From assembly GCA_036263155.1 (NCBI GenBank), contig DATAHN010000097.1, positions 1 through 12,284 of the forward strand: a stretch of 12,284 nt of DNA, read 5' to 3'. Numbering within the stretch: position 1 is the first letter of the stretch; each line of letters opens with the position of its first letter. The stretch comes from DASUBN01 sp036263155 (GTDB lineage Bacteria; Pseudomonadota; Gammaproteobacteria; Natronospirales; REEB76). The position numbers and the translations under genes are program-made. Shown here one piece after another: positions 1 to 8,039 of this stretch. Below the pieces are notes generated by a model. It was not told the origin of the DNA, ran no database searches, and saw only the letters and a list, made by a program, of their open reading frames with translations.

Positions 1-120
1 CGCACATTTCCCAGGCGTCCTGCGCCTGGGTAATGGAGCCAAGCAAAAGCTGAGCTTTTGCTTGGCGAGCTGGGGAAGGCCATGGAAGGCCGTCCCAGCT
101 TCAACTGATAAACTGTGGAA
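1..120. other. Intergenic region upstream of rluD
   Basis: No coding region is supported here. In E. coli the neighbour on this side is the divergent gene bamD, so its start may lie just left of the window; that is inference from synteny only. The stretch is dominated by three consecutive palindromes (10-100), followed by a short AT-richer segment holding a -10-like hexamer directly before the rluD start. I see no Shine-Dalgarno sequence close to either candidate start codon of rluD (GTG 115 or ATG 121). Confidence 0.7.
10..100. repeat. Three consecutive palindromes (REP-like or structured leader)
   Basis: Hairpin 1 pairs CCCAGGCG (10-17) with CGCCTGGG (23-30) around a 5-base loop. Hairpin 2 is a perfect 13-bp stem, 38-50 with 54-66, around the loop TGA; its core is AGCAAAAGC/GCTTTTGCT. 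Hairpin 3 pairs AGCTGGG (68-74) with CCCAGCT (94-100) and has an inner GGCC (78-81)/GGCC (88-91) stem around ATGGAA. None has a T-tract, so they are not standard intrinsic terminators. The arrangement looks like clustered REP/BIME-type elements or a structured leader. Whether it recurs in the genome cannot be seen from this window. Confidence 0.6.
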
Positions 121-121
121 A
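106..121 (+). promoter_or_regulatory. Candidate extended -10 element of rluD, start-proximal
   Basis: TGA followed by TAAACT (106-114) resembles an extended -10 (TGnTATAAT, four of six in the hexamer). A start site about seven bases after it would fall at or next to ATG 121, giving a leaderless or nearly leaderless mRNA. That fits the lack of a Shine-Dalgarno sequence. No -35 hexamer is convincing at 17 bases, because that place lies inside hairpin 3. This is inference from motif position only. Confidence 0.35.
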
Positions 122-1104
122 TGACGCCCCGCCCCGCAGCCGAAAAGCCCGCCGAACACGTGCAAGAGACCGAGGTCTCCCCGGACCTCTCGGGGCAACG
201 CTTCGACCAGGCCCTGGCCCAGCTCTTCCCCGAGTACTCCCGCAGCCGTCTCAGCCAGTGGGTGAAGGACGGCCGCGTGCTCCTGGACGGGCGCGCCGCG
301 CGCCCGCGCGACGCGGTGATGGGCGGCCAGAAGGTGCGGCTGCGGGTCCCGGAGGAACCGCTCTCGGACATGGCGCCGGAAGCGCTGCCCCTGGAGATCG
401 TCTACGAGGACGAGGCGCTCATCGTGGTGAACAAGCCCGCGGGCCTGGTGGTGCACCCGGGCGCCGGCAACCACAGTGGCACCCTGCAGAACGCGCTCCT
501 GCACCATGCGCCGGAGCTGGCCCAAGTGCCGCGCGCGGGCTTGGTGCACCGCATCGACAAGGACACTTCGGGCCTCCTGGTGGTGGCACGCACCCTGGAG
601 GCCCACACCACGCTGGTGGCTGCGCTGCAGGCGCGGGAGTTCGAGCGGGGATATCTCGCGGTGACGCTTGGCGTGATGACCGGCGGGGGCACCGTGGACG
701 CCCCCATCAAGCGCCATCCCACGGACCGTGTGCGCATGAGCGTGCGGGAGGGCGGGCGCGAAGCGGTGACCCACTACCGGGTGCTGAAGCGCTTCCGCGC
801 CCACACCTATATAAGCATCGAGCTGGAGACTGGCCGTACCCACCAGATCCGCGTGCACCTCGCTCACATCAAGTACCCATTGGTGGGTGATCAGGTCTAT
901 GGCCGGCGTCTCGGCCCGCCACGCAACGCCAGCCCCAGGCTGCAGGAGACCCTGCGCGCCTTCCATCGCCAGGCCTTGCACGCGGCGAAGCTCGGACTCA
1001 CCCATCCCATGACCGGCGAGGCGCTGCACTGGGAGGTGCCGCCGCCGGCGGACTTCCAGGAACTCCTGGCGGCGCTGGAGGACGACCTCGCCCATGCGCG
1101 CTGA
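121..1104 (+). CDS. rluD: 23S rRNA pseudouridine synthase RluD
   Basis: RluD makes pseudouridines in helix 69 of 23S rRNA (U1911, U1915 and U1917 in E. coli), acting on the assembling large subunit. The 327-residue protein is close to the 326 residues of E. coli RluD. An N-terminal S4 RNA-binding domain (about residues 20-80) is followed by the RsuA/RluA catalytic domain. The catalytic motif HRIDKDTSG places the nucleophile Asp at residue 146. The motif ETGRTHQIRVH and the segment VNKPAGLVVHPGAGN are also typical. ATG 121 is chosen because no Shine-Dalgarno precedes either start and a -10-like element sits seven bases upstream. GTG 115, two codons earlier in frame, is the alternative. The 3' end overlaps pgeF by 11 bases, as expected for a co-transcribed pair. 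The related RluC is less likely, given the synteny with pgeF and clpB. Confidence 0.95.
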   Translation: MTPRPAAEKPAEHVQETEVSPDLSGQRFDQALAQLFPEYSRSRLSQWVKDGRVLLDGRAARPRDAVMGGQKVRLRVPEEPLSDMAPEALPLEIVYEDEALIVVNKPAGLVVHPGAGNHSGTLQNALLHHAPELAQVPRAGLVHRIDKDTSGLLVVARTLEAHTTLVAALQAREFERGYLAVTLGVMTGGGTVDAPIKRHPTDRVRMSVREGGREAVTHYRVLKRFRAHTYISIELETGRTHQIRVHLAHIKYPLVGDQVYGRRLGPPRNASPRLQETLRAFHRQALHAAKLGLTHPMTGEALHWEVPPPADFQELLAALEDDLAHAR

Positions 1105-1831
1105 CTGGATCACGCCCGACTGGCCCGCGCCGGCACGCGTGCACGCACTGAGCACCACGCGCCAGGGCGGCGTGAGCGGCGGACCCTTCGCTTCCCTGAA
1201 CCTGGGCGAGCATGTGGGCGATCAGCCCGCGGCGGTGGCCGAGAACCGCCGCCGCCTGCAACAGGAGATCGGCGCCGCGCAGCCGCGCTGGCTCAAGCAA
1301 GTGCACGGCACGCATGTGGCGAAGCTCGAAGGGGCAGCAGTCACTGAGCCGGCGGATGCCGCCGTCACCCATCGGGCAGGTGAAGCTTGCCTCATCATGA
1401 CCGCCGACTGCCTGCCGGTGCTCTTCTGCGACCGGGAGGGCACGCAGGTGGGCGCGGCCCATGCCGGCTGGCGCGGCCTCTGTGCGGGCGTACTGGAAGC
1501 GACGGTGCAGGCCATGGGCGTGGCACCTGCGGTCATGATGGCCTGGATGGGGCCTGCCATCGGCGCGGACGACTATGAGGTCGGCGATGAGGTGCGCCAG
1601 GCTTTCATCGCCCACGCGCCGCAGGCGGCTCCGGCGTTCAAGCCAGGCAAGGCGCCGGGCAAGTGGTGGTGTGACCTCTATGTGCTGGCGCGCCTGCGTC
1701 TGCAGGCGGCGGGTGTGAAGGCGATCTATGGCGGCGGCTTGAGCACCGCCGGGGACGCGAAGCGCTTCTTCTCGTTCCGGCGTGACGCAGGGCAGACGGG
1801 CCGCATGGCCACACTCATCTATATGAAGTGA
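1094..1831 (+). CDS. pgeF: Peptidoglycan editing factor PgeF (YfiH/DUF152, Cu-oxidase_4 family)
   Basis: This family was long annotated as polyphenol oxidase (laccase domain). It is now linked to purine nucleoside phosphorylase/deaminase activity in homologues, and in E. coli to removing UDP-MurNAc with L-Ser in place of L-Ala. The protein is cytoplasmic and 245 residues long. The metal-site residues are visible: His71 in QVHGTHV, Cys106 in TADCLPVLF and His123 in AAHAGWRG. The C-terminal FFSFRRD...TGRMATLIY block is standard. One difference from the E. coli sequence as I recall it is Ser in GGGLSTAG, where a Cys (CT motif) is usual. The start ATG 1094 lies inside the end of rluD, with GGAGG at 1077-1081 upstream, so the two genes are probably translationally coupled. 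Its stop codon abuts that of the convergent yheS. Confidence 0.93.
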   Translation: MRADWITPDWPAPARVHALSTTRQGGVSGGPFASLNLGEHVGDQPAAVAENRRRLQQEIGAAQPRWLKQVHGTHVAKLEGAAVTEPADAAVTHRAGEACLIMTADCLPVLFCDREGTQVGAAHAGWRGLCAGVLEATVQAMGVAPAVMMAWMGPAIGADDYEVGDEVRQAFIAHAPQAAPAFKPGKAPGKWWCDLYVLARLRLQAAGVKAIYGGGLSTAGDAKRFFSFRRDAGQTGRMATLIYMK

Positions 1832-3748
1832 TCAGCCCACGGCTTCCAGGGCAGACTGCTTCTCCAGCCACTCCGCTTCGATCTTCTCCAGTTCCTTCTT
1901 CACTTCGGTCTGCTGGCGCAGGCTGTCCGTGAGCAAGGTCTTGCTGCTCTCTTTATAGGTGTCCTCGGCGGCAAGGAGCGCATCCAGCCGGCGCTTCTCC
2001 GCGTTCAGCTTCTCCATGCGCTTCTCCAGCGCTGCGATCTCCTTCTGCAGCGGTTTGCGCAATTCCGCCAGGCGCTGGCGTTCCTGAGCCTCCACGCGGC
2101 GCTGCTCCTTGCGGTCGCCGCCGGATTCTTTCGCCGGTTGGCCCGTGAGGCCGGCGCGGCGCGCCGCCGCGTTCTGCAGCAACCAGGTGCGGTACTCATC
2201 CAGGTCACCGTCGAAGGGCGTGAGCCTGCCGTTGCCCACCAGCATGAACTCGTCGGCGCAGGCCCGCAGCAGGTGCCGGTCGTGGGACACCAGGATCAGC
2301 GTGCCCTCGAACTGGGCCAGCGCCACGGTCAGGGCCTCGCGCATGTCCAGGTCCAGGTGGTTGGTGGGTTCGTCCAGCAGCAACAGATTCGGCCGCTTCC
2401 AGATGATGAGTGCGAGTGCTAGCCGCGCCTTCTCGCCGCCCGAGAAGGGACCCACCGGCGCGAGCGCCATGTCGCCGCGGAAGTTGAATGAGCCGAGGAA
2501 GTCGCGCAGATCCTGATCACGCACGCCGGGGGCGATGGCCGCGAGCTGCTGCAGGGGTGAGCGGTCCTCGCGCAGCGTCTCCAACTGGTGCTGGGCAAAG
2601 TAGCCGATGGCGAGCCCCTTGCCTTGGCCGACGCGGCCCTTGAGCGGTTCCAGGGTGCCGGCGAGGGTCTTCACCAGGGTGGATTTACCTTGTCCGTTTG
2701 CGCCTAACAGCCCGATGCGCTGCCCGTTCAGCAGCGAGAAGTCGAGGCCGCCCACCACCTTCTTGTCGCCATGCTCCGTCTTGTAGCCGCAATCCACGTG
2801 CTCCAGCGTGAGCATGGGGCTCGGCGAGGCCAGGGGCTCGCGGAACTCGAAGCTGAAAGGCGAGGTGACGTGCACCGGCGCGAGCTTCTCCATCTTCTCC
2901 AGCATCTTGATGCGGCTCTGGGCCTGGCGCGCCTTGCTGGCCTTGTAACGGAAGCGGTCCACGAAGCTCTGCAGGTGCGTCACTTCCCGCTGCTGGCGCT
3001 CGTAGGAGGCCTGCTGCAGCACCAGTTGCTCGGCGCGGCGCGTCTCGAAGGCGCTGTAGTTGCCGGTATAGCGCTTGATCTGCTTGTTCTCGAGGTGCAG
3101 CGTCACGTCGCAGATGCCGTCCAGGAACTCCCGGTCGTGGGAGATGATGAACAGCGTACCGGCATAGCGCTTGAGCCAGTCCTCGAGCCAGACGATGGCA
3201 TCGAGATCCAAGTGGTTGGTGGGCTCGTCCAATAACAGAAGGTCGGACGGACACATCAGCGCCTGAGCGAGGTTGAGACGCATACGCCAGCCGCCGGAGA
3301 AGCTCGCCACCGGCTGCTCGATCTCCGCCAGCGTGAAACCCAGTCCCATGAGCAGGGCACTGGCACGGGAGGCGGCGGTGTAGCCGTCCGCGTCCGCATA
3401 GGCGATGTGGGCTTCCGCCTCGGCATGGCCGTCGTGGGCGGCCTGGGCCTTCGCGAGCTTGGCCTCGATCTCCCTGAGGCGCGTGTCGCCGTCCAGGGCG
3501 TAGTCGAGTGCGGTCTTCTCGGAGGGCGGCGTCTCCTGTGCCACGTGGGCCACGCGCCAGGAAGACGGGATGTAGAGCTCGCCCGCGTCGGCGTGCAGCT
3601 TGCCGCGCAGGAGCGAGAACAGGGTGGATTTGCCGGAGCCGTTCGCGCCCACCAGGCCCGCCTTCTCGCCGGGATGCACCACGGCGCTGGCGTTCTCGAA
3701 CAGCGGCTTGGTGCCGCGCTGCAGGGTGAGGGACTCGATGCGGATCAC
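1832..3748 (-). CDS. yheS: ABC-F family ATPase, YheS type
   Basis: ABC-F proteins are soluble twin-ATPase translation factors. They bind the ribosomal E site and relieve stalled elongation; they are not transporters. From GTG 3748 the protein has 638 residues, against 637 in E. coli YheS, and starts VIRIESLTLQRG. ATP site 1 has GANGSGKST with Lys40, signature FSGGWRMRL and Walker B LLLLDEPTNHLDLDA. ATP site 2 has GANGQGKST with Lys355, signature FSGGEKARL and a second LLLLDEPTNHLDLD. The linker between them (roughly residues 240-315) is the tRNA-contacting segment of the family, and the last 90 or so residues are charged and coiled-coil-like. An in-frame ATG at 3853 would add 35 residues with no family match and would run into the ZIP gene, so it is rejected. 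ATG 3784 is a weaker alternative. There is no clear Shine-Dalgarno sequence before GTG 3748. Uup is the nearest alternative name. Confidence 0.92.
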   Translation of the reverse strand: MIRIESLTLQRGTKPLFENASAVVHPGEKAGLVGANGSGKSTLFSLLRGKLHADAGELYIPSSWRVAHVAQETPPSEKTALDYALDGDTRLREIEAKLAKAQAAHDGHAEAEAHIAYADADGYTAASRASALLMGLGFTLAEIEQPVASFSGGWRMRLNLAQALMCPSDLLLLDEPTNHLDLDAIVWLEDWLKRYAGTLFIISHDREFLDGICDVTLHLENKQIKRYTGNYSAFETRRAEQLVLQQASYERQQREVTHLQSFVDRFRYKASKARQAQSRIKMLEKMEKLAPVHVTSPFSFEFREPLASPSPMLTLEHVDCGYKTEHGDKKVVGGLDFSLLNGQRIGLLGANGQGKSTLVKTLAGTLEPLKGRVGQGKGLAIGYFAQHQLETLREDRSPLQQLAAIAPGVRDQDLRDFLGSFNFRGDMALAPVGPFSGGEKARLALALIIWKRPNLLLLDEPTNHLDLDMREALTVALAQFEGTLILVSHDRHLLRACADEFMLVGNGRLTPFDGDLDEYRTWLLQNAAARRAGLTGQPAKESGGDRKEQRRVEAQERQRLAELRKPLQKEIAALEKRMEKLNAEKRRLDALLAAEDTYKESSKTLLTDSLRQQTEVKKELEKIEAEWLEKQSALEAVG

Positions 3749-3782
3749 GGGAATAGCTGTAGGGATGGCGGGCCGGGCGCGC

Positions 3783-3788
3783 ATTGTA
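3783..3788 (-). promoter_or_regulatory. Candidate -10 hexamer for yheS
   Basis: On the minus strand the bases read TACAAT, five of six matching the sigma-70 -10 consensus. Transcription would begin near 3776, about 28 bases before GTG 3748. That would exclude ATG 3784 as a start from this promoter. No good -35 hexamer is seen at the usual distance, so confidence is low. Confidence 0.35.
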
Positions 3789-3823
3789 CCGGAGGCGCCG
3801 TTCCAGAGATGCCTGGAGCAGGG

Positions 3824-3829
3824 TAAAAT
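3824..3829 (+). promoter_or_regulatory. Candidate -10 hexamer for the ZIP gene
   Basis: TAAAAT matches five of six positions of the -10 consensus and ends 11 bases before ATG 3841. The predicted start site near 3836 leaves a leader of about five bases, and no Shine-Dalgarno sequence is present. The -35 position (3801-3806, TTCCAG) is a poor match. It lies in the 92-base divergent region shared with yheS. Confidence 0.4.
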
Positions 3830-3840
3830 CCGTCGCATCC

Positions 3841-4623
3841 ATGCAATCCTCACTCCTGCTCTGGATCATCCCGGCGACGCTGGTGGGCGCGGTGCTGAGC
3901 GCGCTCCTGGCCTCGGTGCTGCTCCTGTTCGGCGCCCGCACCCGCAAGCTGCTGGTGCCCTCCCTCGTGAGCTTCGCCATCGGCGCGCTCCTGGGCGCGG
4001 CGTTCCTGGACCTCTTGCCGGAGGCGCTGAAGGGCGCGGGTCCTGCGCGGGTGCAGGGCGTGGGTCTCGCCATCGCGCTGGGGGTGCTGGGGTTCTTCCT
4101 GCTGGAGAAGCTCGCGTTCTGGCATCACGGCCACGAGCACGAGGGCCACACCGACCACGATGAGCTGCGCCAGCAGGCGGCGGGCACCATGATCCTGGTG
4201 GGCACCGGCCTGCATAACCTCCTGGACGGCGTGCTGCTGGGGGCCACCTTCCTCAGCAGCGTGCACATGGGCGTGGTGCTCGCCATCGCCGTCATCGCCC
4301 ACCAGATCCCGCAGCAGGTGGGGGACATCTCGGTGCTGCTCTCGTCGGGCGTGGCCCGCGGCCGCGCCTTCATGCTCTCGGCCCTGTCCGCGGCAACCAT
4401 GGTGGTGGGCGGCGTCGCCGCCTTCTTCCTGCTGGGCACGGTGGAGGGTTATCTGCCCTACGTGCTCGCCATCGCCGCCGCCAGCCTCATCTACGTTGCG
4501 GTGGCGGACCTCATCCCCGGCCTGCACCGCCACGAAGGGGCCCAGTTCTCGGTCCTGACGGTGCTGCTCATCGCGGCTGGCATCGGCCTCATCTATCTGA
4601 CCCAGGCCCTGCTGGGCGGTTGA
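3841..4623 (+). CDS. ZIP-family metal transporter (LIV-1-like), inner membrane
   Basis: ZIP proteins carry divalent metals such as zinc, iron or manganese into the cytoplasm. The 260-residue protein has about eight hydrophobic segments. A histidine-rich cytoplasmic loop (HHGHEHEGHTDHDE, about residues 95-108) lies between the third and fourth, as in the family. The metal-site helices are TM4, HNLLDG (His125, Asn126, Asp129), and TM5, HQIPQQVGD (His154, Gln155, Gln158, Asp162). The LIV-1-type TM5 motif is normally HExPxExGD, so two acidic positions are Gln here. A third family segment, ADLIPGLHRH, follows at about 222-231. ATG 3841 is chosen because the hydrophobic N-terminus begins there; upstream in-frame sequence has no transporter character. 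The gene diverges from yheS, and its stop codon overlaps the clpB heat-shock promoter. The substrate cannot be assigned from sequence. Confidence 0.88.
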   Translation: MQSSLLLWIIPATLVGAVLSALLASVLLLFGARTRKLLVPSLVSFAIGALLGAAFLDLLPEALKGAGPARVQGVGLAIALGVLGFFLLEKLAFWHHGHEHEGHTDHDELRQQAAGTMILVGTGLHNLLDGVLLGATFLSSVHMGVVLAIAVIAHQIPQQVGDISVLLSSGVARGRAFMLSALSAATMVVGGVAAFFLLGTVEGYLPYVLAIAAASLIYVAVADLIPGLHRHEGAQFSVLTVLLIAAGIGLIYLTQALLGG

Positions 4624-4646
4624 AAACTCCGTCCTGAGCCCCATTT
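4619..4646 (+). promoter_or_regulatory. Sigma-32 (RpoH) heat-shock promoter of clpB
   Basis: GTTGAAA (4619-4625), a 13-base spacer and CCCCATTT (4639-4646) match the E. coli sigma-32 consensus CTTGAAA-N(11-14)-CCCCATnT at all but one specified base. The expected start site is near 4652, giving a clpB leader of about 57 bases. The -35 element overlaps the TGA stop codon of the ZIP gene (4621-4623). ClpB is a classic member of the sigma-32 regulon, so motif and gene agree. Confidence 0.85.
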
Positions 4647-4706
4647 ATTGTTCATTCGGTTTGCCCCACATTTTCAGGGGCTTACACTCATCCGAAGAGC
4701 AATAAA
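4644..4706 (+). promoter_or_regulatory. Foldable clpB leader that buries the ribosome binding site (possible RNA thermometer)
   Basis: Three nested stems can form. Stem A is ten pairs: TTTATTGTTC (4644-4653) with GAGCAATAAA (4697-4706), including one G-U. Stem B is TTCGG (4655-4659) with CCGAA (4692-4696), after a single bulged A. Stem C is GCCCC (4663-4667) with GGGGC (4677-4681) around a 9-base loop. The only Shine-Dalgarno candidate, GAAGAG (4694-4699), is paired throughout in stems A and B, two bases before the start codon region. A transcript starting near 4652 would keep stems B and C and only two pairs of A, whereas read-through from the ZIP gene would keep all three. Pairing is read by eye; no energy was computed. 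Confidence 0.45.
4661..4688 (+). promoter_or_regulatory. Possible sigma-70 promoter of clpB
   Basis: TTGCCC (4661-4666) and TACACT (4683-4688) are separated by 16 bases, each matching four of six consensus positions. This could supply basal clpB expression from a start near 4695, but such a transcript would begin inside the Shine-Dalgarno candidate. It is a weak match and may be chance. Confidence 0.25.
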
Positions 4707-4708
4707 GC

Positions 4709-7315
<2,607 letters not shown>

Positions 7316-7333
7316 ATTGCGGATCCGTCCCAC

Positions 7334-7358
7334 AAAGCCCGCTTCACGCGGGCTTTTT
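7334..7358 (+). terminator. Intrinsic terminator of clpB
   Basis: AAAGCCCGC (7334-7342) pairs perfectly with GCGGGCTTT (7348-7356) around the loop TTCAC, and the descending arm runs into five T residues (7354-7358). It begins 18 bases after the clpB stop codon. It is a textbook Rho-independent terminator and separates clpB from the following gene. Confidence 0.92.
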
Positions 7359-7379
7359 CATTGGCGCACGCTGTTCGGC

Positions 7380-7385
7380 TATAGT
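7380..7385 (+). promoter_or_regulatory. Candidate -10 hexamer for the exported hypothetical gene
   Basis: TATAGT matches five of six positions of the -10 consensus. A start near 7391 would give a leader of about 34 bases that includes the strong Shine-Dalgarno sequence. TTGGCG at 7361-7366 is only 13 bases away, too close for a normal -35, so the upstream half is uncertain. Confidence 0.4.
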
Positions 7386-7424
7386 TAGGTGATCGTATCT
7401 GACTGGTCATGAAAGGGGGCTGAG

Positions 7425-8018
7425 ATGTTGCGCGCCTTGTTCTGCATGTTGTCGGTTGGGGTCTTGTCCTTGAGCGCGGCCGCCGCAACCGGCCGGAATT
7501 CCATGGAGCAAGAATTCGAAAAGACCGCGCGGGCATTCGCTGCGTTTCCCGTAGAGCGGATGGCGCAATCGGACACCGCTTATCCGAAGGACCTTGCGGA
7601 GTTCCAGGCTATGGATGGGTTCGGGATGATGGTGGTGGCGGCTATCTCCCACGACAAGGACGAACTGCCGCCGAAACGGGTATATGCGGTAGTGGGTGGC
7701 AAGCAGGTCGAGTTGCACATGGTGCTGGGTTCCTTCGTGAGCAGCAGTGGCAGCCCGCAGGTCCAGAAGACCATCGGTCCCTACCGCTGGAACGGGCTCT
7801 ATGACTATCCGGTCTACCTTTCCGCCGAGGCATCGGACCTGCAAGTCGACTTCGCCAAGGGCCGCAACGGATTCTCGCTGGGGTTGCCCCCGGAGCTGCC
7901 GGCCTACCTGAAAGCGCCCATCCCTCATCCCCGGGGTAGCGAACCTCCGACCCAGGCTGCTTTGGAGCTGTTGCGCCGGGAATACCCCGGCATGTTCGTG
8001 CCCGTCAGCCGAGACTGA
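7425..8018 (+). CDS. Exported protein of unknown function
   Basis: I do not recognise this family. The 197-residue product starts with a clear Sec signal peptide: a basic n-region (MLRA), a hydrophobic core to about residue 17, and an Ala-rich c-region with likely cleavage around residues 20-22. The Cys at position 7 is within the signal and is not a lipobox, so the mature protein has no cysteine. After a charged, probably helical segment (about 27-45) comes a region rich in aromatic and beta-prone residues, ending with several Pro-rich turns (about 150-175). The start ATG 7425 is well supported by AAGGGGG at 7413-7419. The gene stands alone between the clpB terminator and the convergent lysE-type gene, whose stop codon is 21 bases away. 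A periplasmic location is the only functional statement I would support. Confidence 0.75.
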   Translation: MLRALFCMLSVGVLSLSAAAATGRNSMEQEFEKTARAFAAFPVERMAQSDTAYPKDLAEFQAMDGFGMMVVAAISHDKDELPPKRVYAVVGGKQVELHMVLGSFVSSSGSPQVQKTIGPYRWNGLYDYPVYLSAEASDLQVDFAKGRNGFSLGLPPELPAYLKAPIPHPRGSEPPTQAALELLRREYPGMFVPVSRD

Positions 8019-8039
8019 GCCGATCGAGGAGGCGATCCT

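Noticed and set aside
3749..3853. N-terminal extension of the ABC-F protein to ATG 3853
   Set aside because: The extra 35 residues have no family counterpart, would overlap the ZIP start and its promoter, and would make the protein longer than YheS. GTG 3748 gives the family length.
2685..4073. Minus-strand open frame of 462 codons overlapping yheS and the ZIP gene
   Set aside because: It is an off-frame shadow with Arg/Pro/Ala-rich composition; the ABC-F motifs lie in the other minus-strand frame.
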